Shown piece by piece: positions 48,325 through 56,401 of a DNA stretch of 64,000 nucleotides (positions are counted from its first letter, which is position 1; every line of letters begins with the position of its first letter). A program made the position numbers and the translations under genes. This DNA comes from Streptomyces adelaidensis (GTDB lineage: Bacteria; Actinomycetota; Actinomycetes; Streptomycetales; Streptomycetaceae), in the NCBI RefSeq assembly GCF_016598475.1, contig NZ_JAEMUX010000029.1:24881-88880 (forward strand). The letters are read 5' to 3'. The notes beneath the pieces were generated by a model. It was not told the origin of the DNA. It worked only from the letters and a program-made list of their open reading frames with translations, and did no database searches.

Positions 48325-49107
48325 TCAACCGGCGGCCGGCTTGCGGAGCTCGAAGAGGTGGCGGGCGCTGTGGGCGACGAAGGGGCCCTCGCTCTCGATC
48401 CGCTCGTGGAGGGAGCGGAGCCGCGGCAGATAGGCGTCGACGCCGAAGCCGGGCACCATCCAGACAACCTTCTTCAGGAAGTGCACGACCGCCCCGATGT
48501 CGTGGAACTCCATCCGCAACCGCTCGGCCCGCAGATCCACGACCTCCAGCCCCGCGGCCTCGGCGCCCGCCCGCTCGACATCGGGATGCCGCCCGCTACC
48601 GGTCTCCTCCGGCAGCGGGCCGGTGAACCACTCGACCAACTCGAAGGCACTGCGCGGCCCGACGTGCTGCGCGAAGTACGTCCCGCCGGGCCTGAGCACC
48701 CGGGCGATCTCCGCCCACTGCGCCCGGACCGGATGCCTGCTGGTGACCAGGTCGAAGGCCCCGTCCGCGAAGGGCAGCGGCGCGTCCTCCGGCGCGGCGA
48801 CGAGCACCGCACCTCGCGGATGAAGCAGGGCGGTGGCCCTGGCGACGTTGGGCGGCCACCCCTCCGTGGCCACGGTCACCGGCGGAAAACGCGGAACGGA
48901 GTTCAGCACCTCCCCACCACCGGTCTGGATGTCCAGCACCGCCGGCACCCGCCCCAGCCACTCACCCATCAGCCGCGCATACCCCCACGACGGCCGAGCC
49001 TCGGTGGCCCGCCCCTCGAACCAGGAGAAGTCCCACCCCTCGGTCGGCACGGCATCACCTTCGGCGACGAGCTCTTCGAAGGTGCGGGAGTGAGGAGGGG
49101 CGGCCAT
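48325..49107 (-). CDS. Class I SAM-dependent methyltransferase
   Basis: A 260-residue methyltransferase. Motif I is VLDIQTGGGEVL (about residues 57-68), followed by TVATEGWPPN, LPFADGAFDLVTSRH and VLRPGGTYFAQHVG. The C-terminal part includes FHDIGAVVHFLKKVVW, which is typical of methyltransferases of the UbiE-like type annotated in Streptomyces. The substrate is unknown. It has no co-directional partner nearby. Confidence 0.88.
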   Translation of the reverse strand: MAAPPHSRTFEELVAEGDAVPTEGWDFSWFEGRATEARPSWGYARLMGEWLGRVPAVLDIQTGGGEVLNSVPRFPPVTVATEGWPPNVARATALLHPRGAVLVAAPEDAPLPFADGAFDLVTSRHPVRAQWAEIARVLRPGGTYFAQHVGPRSAFELVEWFTGPLPEETGSGRHPDVERAGAEAAGLEVVDLRAERLRMEFHDIGAVVHFLKKVVWMVPGFGVDAYLPRLRSLHERIESEGPFVAHSARHLFELRKPAAG

Positions 49108-49182
49108 GAAGTGGATTTTCCCGAGCGGGAGAAGGGTCCGCGACTCATTTAGGGCGGGGGGTGCCCCAGGCTCTTGCCTTTA

Positions 49183-49250
49183 GGGGCGCGGGGCTGTGTC
49201 GATATGCGGCTCCGCCGCGTGGGCGCGACCAGCCACAACAGACCCGCACC
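49183..49250. repeat. Dispersed intergenic element, copy 3 (variant with internal insert)
   Basis: GGGGCGCGGGG then CTGTGTCGATATGCGGC-TCC-GCCGC inserted before GGGCGCGACCAGCCACAAC and CCCGCACCC. The outer blocks match the other copies; the insert contains its own small hairpin GCGGC-TCC-GCCGC. Between the methyltransferase and ahpD genes. Confidence 0.65.
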
Positions 49251-49281
49251 CACCCCACAACCCAGCCCTCCGAGCCCCCGC

Positions 49282-49821
49282 CTAATCGCAATCGCCGAGA
49301 ACCGCCTCCGCCTCCAAGGTCACCCCCACCGCCTGAATCACCGAAGCGATCCTGAACGCCTCCTGCACCAGCTCCCGACCGACCCCCGCCTTACGCAGCA
49401 CCCGCTCATGCGAGTCAAGACAGGCCCCGCACGCGTTGATCGCCGACACCGCGAACGCCCACAGCTCGAAGTCGACCCTGGCGACCCCCGGATCGCCGAT
49501 GACATTCATCCGCAGACCCGTCCGCAGCCCGTCGTACTCGTGGTCCGACAGCAGATGCCGCGTGCGGAAGAAGACGTTGTTCACCGCCATGACCGAGGCC
49601 GCGGTCTTCGCCGCGGTGTACGCCTCCGGCGACAGGTTCGCCTTCGCCTCCGGCGCCAGCCCGCGCAGTACGACGGCCGAGCGGGAGGCGATCGCGGTGG
49701 CCAGCACGGTGCCCCACAGCTGCTGCGCCGACAGGCCGGACTCGTCGATGACGGAACCCAGGTTGCGGCGGAGGTCCTTGGCGTACTCCGGCAGCGCGGA
49801 CTTCAGCGCGTCGAGCGACAT
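49282..49821 (-). CDS. ahpD: AhpD-type alkylhydroperoxidase (carboxymuconolactone decarboxylase family)
   Basis: A 179-residue all-helical antioxidant protein. The catalytic CxxC is in INACGACLDSHERVLRKAG, with the helical LWGTVLATAIASRS region before it. Length matches AhpD, which reduces AhpC using a thiol relay. GAGTGAGACCGCC precedes ATG 49821 (MSLDALK). No ahpC or oxyR gene lies beside it in this window, which is unlike the usual Streptomyces oxyR-ahpC-ahpD arrangement. A perfect palindrome 25 bases upstream may be an operator. Confidence 0.9.
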   Translation of the reverse strand: MSLDALKSALPEYAKDLRRNLGSVIDESGLSAQQLWGTVLATAIASRSAVVLRGLAPEAKANLSPEAYTAAKTAASVMAVNNVFFRTRHLLSDHEYDGLRTGLRMNVIGDPGVARVDFELWAFAVSAINACGACLDSHERVLRKAGVGRELVQEAFRIASVIQAVGVTLEAEAVLGDCD

Positions 49822-49846
49822 GGCGGTCTCACTCCCCGTTGGACGA

Positions 49847-49858
49847 TCACGATCGTGA
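49847..49858. promoter_or_regulatory. Palindrome TCACGATCGTGA upstream of ahpD
   Basis: A 12-base perfect palindrome lies 25 bases from the ahpD start codon, where an operator would overlap the promoter or leader. No regulator is assigned. Confidence 0.35.
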
Positions 49859-49971
49859 CACACACGCTCCCCCGGCACCCGCACGCATACGACGAGCCGG
49901 CCGCGGCGCTCACGGAAGCGCTGCGGCCGTCGGAAATCCGGGGGCCCGGGGGCCGGGGCACCCCGCTCCGG

Positions 49972-52326
49972 CTACTCCGTACGCAACCCCTCCGGCCGCA
50001 TCATCCGCATCAGCGGCGGCATGCTCAGTGCCGTGACGAGGAGGACGACGGCTCCTCCGATGCCGGTCATCGCCAGCACGTTCGCCCAGTCGATGGTGAC
50101 CGGTACCGACGTCATCCGCAGCAGGACCGCTCCCAACGCCAGACCGAAGGACAAGGCGAGGATCAGGCCCAGGGCGATCGGGACGGCCGTCTGCCACAGC
50201 ACCGACAGACCCAGCGTGCGGCGCCGGGTGCCGAAGGCGACCAGGGCCGACAGGAGCTTCCTGCGCTCGCGCAACTGCTCGAGCTGGGAGACGAGCAGGC
50301 TCGCGCCGATGAGGGCGAGTACGGCCGCCGCGCCGACCAGCAGACCGGTCTGGATGGTCGCGAACTCGTCGACCTGCCTGGTCGTCTCCCACTCCCAGGT
50401 CCTGATGAGCGGATCGATCGCGACCGCGGCGTTGCGTACCTCGTCGAGCGCGTCCGGAACGGTGGGGTCCGTCCGTACGTAGACGGTGCTGTACAGGAAG
50501 GGCTCGGCCTTCGCGGGCAGCGCGCCCGGGGTGGCCATGAGGCCCGACATGGCGGTCCGCAGTGAGTCGGGGCGTTCGGCGACCTTCTTCACCTCGCCCG
50601 GCAGCTTCCAGGCGACCTCGGCGCCGCGCTCCTCCCCCTTGTAGGACGCGTCGAAGTACAGCGTGCGGCCCGCCGTCGCGAGCGTCACCGTGGTCGGGTC
50701 CTCGGGTGCGCCCATCAGGAAGACGTCACCGTCTTCACACGAGGGGATCTGCGCGAGCTCGCGCAGCGAGACACAGTCGCCGACGGTCACCTCCGTCCCC
50801 TCCTCGGGGGCCTTCCTGGTGGCGCTGACCGTCGAGGTGGACAGTGCCGCGACGGTGTCCGTCCCCTTGGCCTGCTTCAGCTTCTCGCCCACGGTGCTCA
50901 CCGGGGCGCCGCCCTGCGGCAGGGCGAGTTCCAGCTGGGCACGGGTGGTGTCCAGCCCGGTCGACTCGGTGAACCTGCCCTCGACTCCGGAGAACAGCAT
51001 CTGCAGGGCGACCGCGCCGGCCACCGCCACCGCGATGCCGTTGACCATGCGCGCCGCCGAGCCGCTGCCCAACTGGAGCCTGCGGACGGCCAGTTGCCAG
51101 GAGACCGCGCCGGAGCCCAGCCGGGCGACGAACGCCTCGACGACCCACGGCAGCAGCGCGGTGACGCCGAAGAGCAGCAGGACGACCCCGCCGATGACCA
51201 TGAACTCGTTGAACTGCCCGTTGTCCGACCCCTGGCCGATCATCGGGGAGAGCAGGGCGAGACCGCCGAGCGGCAGCAGCAGCCGCCACCAGAGCCTGCG
51301 CCGCGCGGGTTTGGCCGTGCGGACGACACCGAGCGGTTCGATGACGACGCCGCGCAGCGCGAACAGGGTGACGGCGACGGCCGCCGCCGGGACCGCGAAC
51401 GCGACCAGCAGCGCGAGGGCGGGGGAGGGATTGAGATAGCTCGGGAAGACGCTGAAGGTGAGTATCTGGACGGAGCCCGCTATCTCCCTGCCGAGCAGGA
51501 AGAACACGGTGCCGAAGGCCAGCCCCAGTACGGACCCGGCGAGCGCCTCGCCCGCCGCGATCCGGCGGGTCATCCGGCCGTCCGAGCCGACCAGCCGGAG
51601 CGCCGCCAGCCTGCGGTCACGCTGCTCGCCGCCGAACCGTACGGCTGTGGCGATGAACACGGCGACCGGCATCAGCAGCACCGCGAAGACGACCAGGGTG
51701 AGCAGCAGCAGGACCGGGTCCATCGGCTCTTCGGGCTGCTCCTCGGTCTGCCCGAACGCTTCGATGCGGGCCACGACCGAGCCGTCGATCCGCTTCGCGA
51801 GCCCGTCGGCGCCCGCGAAGTAGGCGAGTTCCTTCGAGCCGATCAGCCCGGCCTCGCCGATGGTGCCCACCGTCTCGTACGGCAGCCGGCCGCGCAGCAG
51901 CCTCGCGTCGTCCGACTCCAGCATCTCGGCGAGGGCGGGGGAGACGACCATCTCGCCCGGCGCGGGGAACTTCTCCAGCCCCGGCGGCAGCGGCGCGTCC
52001 GCCCCCTCGGGCTCCAGCAGCCGCCCCCGTATCTCCTCGTACTGGAACTCGGTGTCCGTGTCCGCGACGATCAGGCTCTTGTCGGTCGGCTTGGAGTCGC
52101 CGTTCTCGTAATAGGTGATCCCCAGGTCCTGCCGGGCCGCCTCGCGGCTCTCCCGGGTGGCCATCGCGTTCGGTATCGCCGTGGTGAGCAGGAGCAGCGC
52201 CACCCCGAGGCCGACGCCCACCGCGGTGAGCACGGCACGCACCCAGCCCTCACGGCCCCCCGTGAAGGCGAACCGGAGCCCCATGGCCAGGTCCCGGTAC
52301 CACTGGCGGACGGCAGGAGAACTCAT
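49972..52326 (-). CDS. FtsX-like ABC transporter permease
   Basis: A 784-residue membrane protein with two FtsX-like modules. There is an N-terminal TM (VLTAVGVGLGVALLLLTTAI), a large extracytoplasmic MacB_PCD-like region, three TMs (LLLLTLVVFAVLLMPVAV; IAAGEALAGSVLGLAFGTVF), a middle pair, a second exterior domain with a Cys pair (GDCVSLRELAQIPSCEDGD) and three final TMs (FATIQTGLLVGAAAVLALIG). Such permeases export peptides, lipids or antibiotics with a single ATPase. ATG 52326 overlaps the ATPase stop (ATGA). Confidence 0.9.
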   Translation of the reverse strand: MSSPAVRQWYRDLAMGLRFAFTGGREGWVRAVLTAVGVGLGVALLLLTTAIPNAMATRESREAARQDLGITYYENGDSKPTDKSLIVADTDTEFQYEEIRGRLLEPEGADAPLPPGLEKFPAPGEMVVSPALAEMLESDDARLLRGRLPYETVGTIGEAGLIGSKELAYFAGADGLAKRIDGSVVARIEAFGQTEEQPEEPMDPVLLLLTLVVFAVLLMPVAVFIATAVRFGGEQRDRRLAALRLVGSDGRMTRRIAAGEALAGSVLGLAFGTVFFLLGREIAGSVQILTFSVFPSYLNPSPALALLVAFAVPAAAVAVTLFALRGVVIEPLGVVRTAKPARRRLWWRLLLPLGGLALLSPMIGQGSDNGQFNEFMVIGGVVLLLFGVTALLPWVVEAFVARLGSGAVSWQLAVRRLQLGSGSAARMVNGIAVAVAGAVALQMLFSGVEGRFTESTGLDTTRAQLELALPQGGAPVSTVGEKLKQAKGTDTVAALSTSTVSATRKAPEEGTEVTVGDCVSLRELAQIPSCEDGDVFLMGAPEDPTTVTLATAGRTLYFDASYKGEERGAEVAWKLPGEVKKVAERPDSLRTAMSGLMATPGALPAKAEPFLYSTVYVRTDPTVPDALDEVRNAAVAIDPLIRTWEWETTRQVDEFATIQTGLLVGAAAVLALIGASLLVSQLEQLRERRKLLSALVAFGTRRRTLGLSVLWQTAVPIALGLILALSFGLALGAVLLRMTSVPVTIDWANVLAMTGIGGAVVLLVTALSMPPLMRMMRPEGLRTE

Positions 52327-53027
52327 ACGGCGCGCTCCATGTCCCGCGACTTGCCGTCCCGTACGACGATCTCCCGGTCGGAGTACGCGGCGACCCGTGC
52401 CTCGTGCGTGACGAGGACGACGGCCGCGTTGGTGGACCGGGCGGCCTCGGTGAGCAGTTCCATGACGCGCTCGCCGTTGAGCGAGTCGAGCGCCCCGGTG
52501 GGCTCGTCCGCGAACAGCACCCGCGGGTTGGTGACCAGCGAACGGGCCACGGCGACCCGCTGGCCCTGGCCGCCGGAGACCTCGCTGGGCCGCTTGCGGG
52601 CGAGGTCGTCGACCTCCAGGCGCCGCATCCAGCCGAGGGAGGTCTGTTCGGCCTCCTTGCGGGAGGCGCCGTTCAGCCGCAGCGGCAGCGCCACGTTCTC
52701 CACACACGTCAGCTCCGGCACGAGCTGGCCGAACTGGAAGACGAACCCGAACTCGCTGCGCCGCAGCGCGCTGCGTTGGGTGTCGTTCATGGTGGCCATC
52801 TCGCGGCCGTTGTAGACGATCGAGCCCGAGTCGGGCGGCACGATCCCGGCGAGGCAGTGCAGCAACGTCGACTTGCCGGAGCCGGAGGGGCCCATCACCG
52901 CGACGACCTCGCCGGGGTGGATGGAGAACTCGGCGCCGTCCAGCGCGGTCGTCGGACCGTACGCCTTGCGCAGGTCGGTGGCGACGAGCAGGGAGCCGGC
53001 GGGGGGCATCGGCGTCGGCGCCGTCAT
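52323..53027 (-). CDS. ABC transporter ATP-binding protein (MacB/LolD type)
   Basis: A 234-residue ATPase. Walker A GPSGSGKSTLLHCLAG, Q-loop FVFQFGQLVPELT, signature EVSGGQGQRVAVARSL, Walker B VLFADEPTGALDS and switch His VLVTHEARVA are all intact. It energises the FtsX-like permease encoded directly downstream. Its ATG at 53027 overlaps the PadR stop (ATGA), and its own stop overlaps the permease ATG, giving one tightly coupled operon. Confidence 0.95.
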   Translation of the reverse strand: MTAPTPMPPAGSLLVATDLRKAYGPTTALDGAEFSIHPGEVVAVMGPSGSGKSTLLHCLAGIVPPDSGSIVYNGREMATMNDTQRSALRRSEFGFVFQFGQLVPELTCVENVALPLRLNGASRKEAEQTSLGWMRRLEVDDLARKRPSEVSGGQGQRVAVARSLVTNPRVLFADEPTGALDSLNGERVMELLTEAARSTNAAVVLVTHEARVAAYSDREIVVRDGKSRDMERAV

Positions 53028-53548
53028 CGGGTCACCGCCTCGGCGAGCTTGCCCAGTCGGGCGGCGGTCAGCTCCAGCCATCGCAGGTCGGCCTCCAGGT
53101 GGAACAGGGCGTGGTCGCAGATCAGCTGATCGGCCAGGTCGCCCTTGCGCTTGCGGTCGGTGAGGATGCGCATCATGCGCAGGTGCTCGGAACGCTGGCT
53201 GTCGAGGATGTCGGCCGCGTCGCGGTCGGTGAGCAGGGCGAGGACGACCTTCGTGTAGAGGGTCGACTGCAGATACGGCTCGGGCTTCTCGGGCGTCGCG
53301 AGCCACTGCTGGACATCGGTGATGCCCGCCTCGGTGATCGCGTACCGCTTGCGCTCGGGGCCGCCGCCGGGCTCGATGCCGTCGACCTCGACGAGGCCGT
53401 TCTTCAGCAGCCGCGACATCGTCGAGTAGACCTGGCCGTAGTGCAGCGGCCGGTCGTGACCGAACTTCTCGTCGAAGGCCCGCTTGAGGTCGTAACCGTG
53501 GCGGGGCCCGGACTCCAGGAGTCCCAGGAGTGTGTGACCGATGGACAT
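53024..53548 (-). CDS. PadR-family transcriptional regulator, controls the ABC operon
   Basis: A 174-residue PadR repressor. The N-terminal winged helix is SIGHTLLGLLESGPRHGYDL, YGQVYSTMSRLLKNGLVEVD and KRYAITEAG. The C-terminal domain is helical (residues 95-174). It is the first gene of the operon with the ATPase and permease. Two strong inverted repeats lie 11-40 bases upstream of its start, so autorepression with relief by the exported compound is likely. No clear ribosome site precedes ATG 53548. Confidence 0.92.
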   Translation of the reverse strand: MSIGHTLLGLLESGPRHGYDLKRAFDEKFGHDRPLHYGQVYSTMSRLLKNGLVEVDGIEPGGGPERKRYAITEAGITDVQQWLATPEKPEPYLQSTLYTKVVLALLTDRDAADILDSQRSEHLRMMRILTDRKRKGDLADQLICDHALFHLEADLRWLELTAARLGKLAEAVTR

Positions 53549-53558
53549 GAACACGACT

Positions 53559-53588
53559 GTACACACGGTGTATACGCCGTGCGTATAC
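53559..53588. promoter_or_regulatory. Two overlapping palindromes, probable PadR operators
   Basis: GTACACACGGTGTATAC (53559-53575, 14 of 17 positions symmetric) overlaps GTATACGC-CGT-GCGTATAC (53570-53588, perfect 8-base arms). Both sit directly upstream of padR. They contain the GTATAC half-sites and spacing expected for a PadR-type dimer. Assignment to this PadR is inference from position. Confidence 0.65.
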
Positions 53589-53884
53589 CTGCTGTGTATA
53601 GGTCGTCGCCGGATGGGGAGGGGGCCCAGGTCAGAGCCGATTGTCACGGTTCTGTCACTGCGATCACCGTCAACTCGTGGGCCTGGTGGGGCAACCATCG
53701 GCCCTGTTGGAACGTCCGTTCCGGTGGGACGAGGTCTGTTGACAGGCACCTCGCGTGCGCATTGTCACGCCGTGACTGGGCGGACCGGCTCCCCCTTGTC
53801 ACAGCGCTCGGTGTTAGCTTGCTGAGCCGACCAAAGACCCGAGTGACGTATGAGACCGAGCAGAAGGCGGAGCGGACCGGAGCC

Positions 53885-56245
53885 ATGGGACGAGCGGATG
53901 AAAGACGAGCGCGCCAGCGCGGCGGTCGCCGCGCGGCGCCCCAGCGCTCGTCCGGGGCAGGGGCGACGGCGGTCATAGGCCCGCCCGAGGGCGGCGGCCG
54001 GGCGGCGGCCAGGGCCGCGGCCAAGGGCGGTGCCAAGGGCGGTCCGGCCAAGAAGAGCTTCATACGCAGGCTCTTCACCTGGAAGAAGATCCTCGGCACA
54101 TTCTTCGGTGTCTGCCTGCTCGGTATGGGTGCCTTCACCGTGCTCTACCTGACGATCGAGATCCCCGAGGGCAACCCCGAGGCGACTCAGGAAAGCAACG
54201 TCTACAAGTACTCCAACGGCAAGATCCTCGCCCGCTCGGGCACGACCAACCGCGAGATCGTCGAGCTCGACAAAGTCCCCAAGAAAGTCCAGCAGGCCTT
54301 CGTCGCCGCCGAGAACAAGACCTTCTACTCGGACCCCGGCGTCGACTTCAAGGGCATGGCGCGCGGTGTGCTCAACACGCTCTCCGGCAAGGGCAAGCAG
54401 GGCGGCTCGACGATCACCCAGCAGTACGTCAAGAACTACTACCTGACGTCCGACCAGACGGTGACCCGCAAGCTCAACGAGCTGGTCATCTCCCTGAAGC
54501 TGGAGCGCAACAAGTCCAAGGACTACATCCTCGCGGGCTACATCAACACCAGTTACTACGGCCGCGGCGCCTGGGGCATCCAGGCGGCAGCCCAGGCGTA
54601 CTACGGCGTCGATGCCGAGAAGCTCAGCGTCGCGCAGGGCGCCTACCTCGCCGCGCTGCTCCAGGCCCCCAGTCAGTACGACCTGTCCACGGCCTCCGCG
54701 ACCGGCAAGAAGCTGGTCACGAACCGCTGGAACTACGTGCTGGACAACATGGTCGAGATGAAGAAGCTGGACGCCTCCGAGCGGGCGGGCCTGAAGCTCC
54801 CCCAGCCGAAGGCGCCCCAGTCCGCCCCCGGCATGGCGGGCCAGAACGGCTACCTGTGGGAGGCCGCCAACAACGAGTTGGCCAAGCAGCTCGTCGCCGA
54901 CGGCAAAGCGTCCGACGCCGAGGAGGCCATGGCGCTCATCGACGCGGGCGGCTGGACCGTCACGTTGAACATCGACCCGAAGAAGCAGACCGCGCTGGAG
55001 AAGGCCGTCAAGAAACGCCTCATCAGCCAGCTCGACCCCAAGAAGCGCAAGGTCGACGCCTACATCCAGGCCGGCGCCGCCTCGGTCGACCCGAAGACCG
55101 GCAAGGTCCTCGCCATGTACGGCGGCGTCGACTACGTGAAGCACTTCGGGAACAACGCCACCCGCCGGGACTACCAGCCCGCCTCGACCTTCAAGCCGGT
55201 GATCCTCGCGGCGGCCATCGACGAGGGCGCCGAGACCCAGGACGGCGACCCGATCACCGCGAGCACCGTCTACGACGGTGACAGCGAGCACAAGGTCACC
55301 GACAACGGCACCGCGGTCGGCTTCAACCCGCCGAACGAGGACGACGTCGACTACGGCGACGTCACCGTGCAGACCGCCATGAACAAGTCCATCAACTCCG
55401 TCTTCGCGCAGATGGGCGTCGACGTGGGCATGGAGAAGGTCATGGAGGTCGCCGGGAAGCTCGGCATGGACACCGAGGACATGGAGGCGGTCCCCGCCCA
55501 GACCCTCGGCTCCATGGGCGCCAGCCCGCTGGAGATGGCCGGCATCTACGCCACCCTCGACAACCACGGCAAGAAGGTCACCCCGGCCATCGTCGCCTCG
55601 GCCGAGCGTCGGGACGACCCGGTCGAGTTCCCCAACCCGATCGGCGAGCAGGTCATCAGCGAGGATGCCGCCGACACGGTCACCTCGGTCCTCACCGGCG
55701 TGGTCGACGACGGTACGGCCAAGACCTCCGTCCGCGACAACCCCGACCGCGACGGCCAGCAGGTCGCAGGCAAGACGGGTACCTCCGACGAGAACCGCTC
55801 CGCCTGGTTCACCGGCTACACCCCGAACCTGGTCACCTCCGTCGGCCTCTTCGGCGAGGACATGACCAAGAACGGCAAGCACGTCTCGATGTACAAGGCG
55901 GCCGGTGTCCCCCGCGTCAACGGCGGTGGCTTCCCCGCCCAGATCTGGGCCACCTACACCTTCGGCGTCATGGGCAAGACCACCAAGTTCGACCTGGACA
56001 CCACCCAGGGCGCCGCGGTCGCACCCACGGAGTCCCCGACCCCCACCCTGACCCCGGAGACCACCCCGGAGACCACCCCGGAGGAGACCCCCGAGACGAC
56101 CCCGGAAACAACCCCGGAGACGACCCCGGAAACAACCCCGGAGACGACCCCGGAGGAAACCCCGGAGACGACCCCGGAGGAAACCCCCACCGACGGCGAC
56201 ATCGAACTACCGACGGATCCCAACGACCCACAGGTGGACGACTAG
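53885..56245 (+). CDS. Class A penicillin-binding protein (transglycosylase/transpeptidase)
   Basis: A 786-residue bifunctional peptidoglycan synthase. A basic cytoplasmic tail (Arg/Ala/Gly-rich, ~60 residues) and one TM (ILGTFFGVCLLGMGAFTVLY) lead to the GT51 domain with AAENKTFYSDPGVDFKG and GGSTITQQYVKNYY. The transpeptidase domain follows, with PASTFKP (nucleophile Ser), KSINS (SxN) and AGKTGTS (KTG). The C-terminus is a long Thr/Glu/Pro repeat. I chose ATG 53885 (MGRADERR). It is monocistronic with a strong terminator. Confidence 0.95.
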   Translation: MGRADERRARQRGGRRAAPQRSSGAGATAVIGPPEGGGRAAARAAAKGGAKGGPAKKSFIRRLFTWKKILGTFFGVCLLGMGAFTVLYLTIEIPEGNPEATQESNVYKYSNGKILARSGTTNREIVELDKVPKKVQQAFVAAENKTFYSDPGVDFKGMARGVLNTLSGKGKQGGSTITQQYVKNYYLTSDQTVTRKLNELVISLKLERNKSKDYILAGYINTSYYGRGAWGIQAAAQAYYGVDAEKLSVAQGAYLAALLQAPSQYDLSTASATGKKLVTNRWNYVLDNMVEMKKLDASERAGLKLPQPKAPQSAPGMAGQNGYLWEAANNELAKQLVADGKASDAEEAMALIDAGGWTVTLNIDPKKQTALEKAVKKRLISQLDPKKRKVDAYIQAGAASVDPKTGKVLAMYGGVDYVKHFGNNATRRDYQPASTFKPVILAAAIDEGAETQDGDPITASTVYDGDSEHKVTDNGTAVGFNPPNEDDVDYGDVTVQTAMNKSINSVFAQMGVDVGMEKVMEVAGKLGMDTEDMEAVPAQTLGSMGASPLEMAGIYATLDNHGKKVTPAIVASAERRDDPVEFPNPIGEQVISEDAADTVTSVLTGVVDDGTAKTSVRDNPDRDGQQVAGKTGTSDENRSAWFTGYTPNLVTSVGLFGEDMTKNGKHVSMYKAAGVPRVNGGGFPAQIWATYTFGVMGKTTKFDLDTTQGAAVAPTESPTPTLTPETTPETTPEETPETTPETTPETTPETTPETTPEETPETTPEETPTDGDIELPTDPNDPQVDD
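56056..56190. repeat. ETTP/EETP codon repeats at the PBP C-terminus
   Basis: About eleven 12-base units of the type ACCCCGGAGACC or ACCCCGGAGGAA encode ETTP and EETP motifs in the extracellular tail. Units vary by synonymous changes, so the array is not purely recent. Confidence 0.88.
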
Positions 56246-56257
56246 CGCACGGCATGA

Positions 56258-56297
56258 GCGAAGGGCGCCCGGTAAAAACCGGGCGCCCTTCGCTTTT
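56258..56297 (+). terminator. Strong intrinsic terminator of the PBP gene
   Basis: GCGAAGGGCGCCCGGT / ACCGGGCGCCCTTCGC, perfect 16-bp stem with an AAAA loop, followed by TTTTGCCTTT. It begins 13 bases after the stop. Confidence 0.92.
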
Positions 56298-56306
56298 GCC
56301 TTTAAG

Positions 56307-56394
56307 TGGCGCGGGGAACTGCGCGATCAGCCACGACGAAACCCGCAGGACGCAATGCACAGTCGCCCCCGAGCTCTGAACGGCTCAACCCAGC
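56307..56394. repeat. Dispersed intergenic element, copy 4 (extended form)
   Basis: GGCGCGGGGAACTGCGCGA, TCAGCCACGA and CCCGCAG, then GCCCCCGAGCTCT and CGGCTCAA as in copy 2. It sits directly after the PBP terminator and before the convergent SpoIIE gene. The 5' hairpin of the other copies is missing. Confidence 0.7.
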
Positions 56395-56401
56395 AGAGCG
56401 C

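Noticed and set aside
53765..55882. 705-codon minus-strand frame opposite the PBP gene
   Set aside because: Antisense shadow (Val/Asp/Gly/Leu-rich) of a gene with intact PBP motifs.
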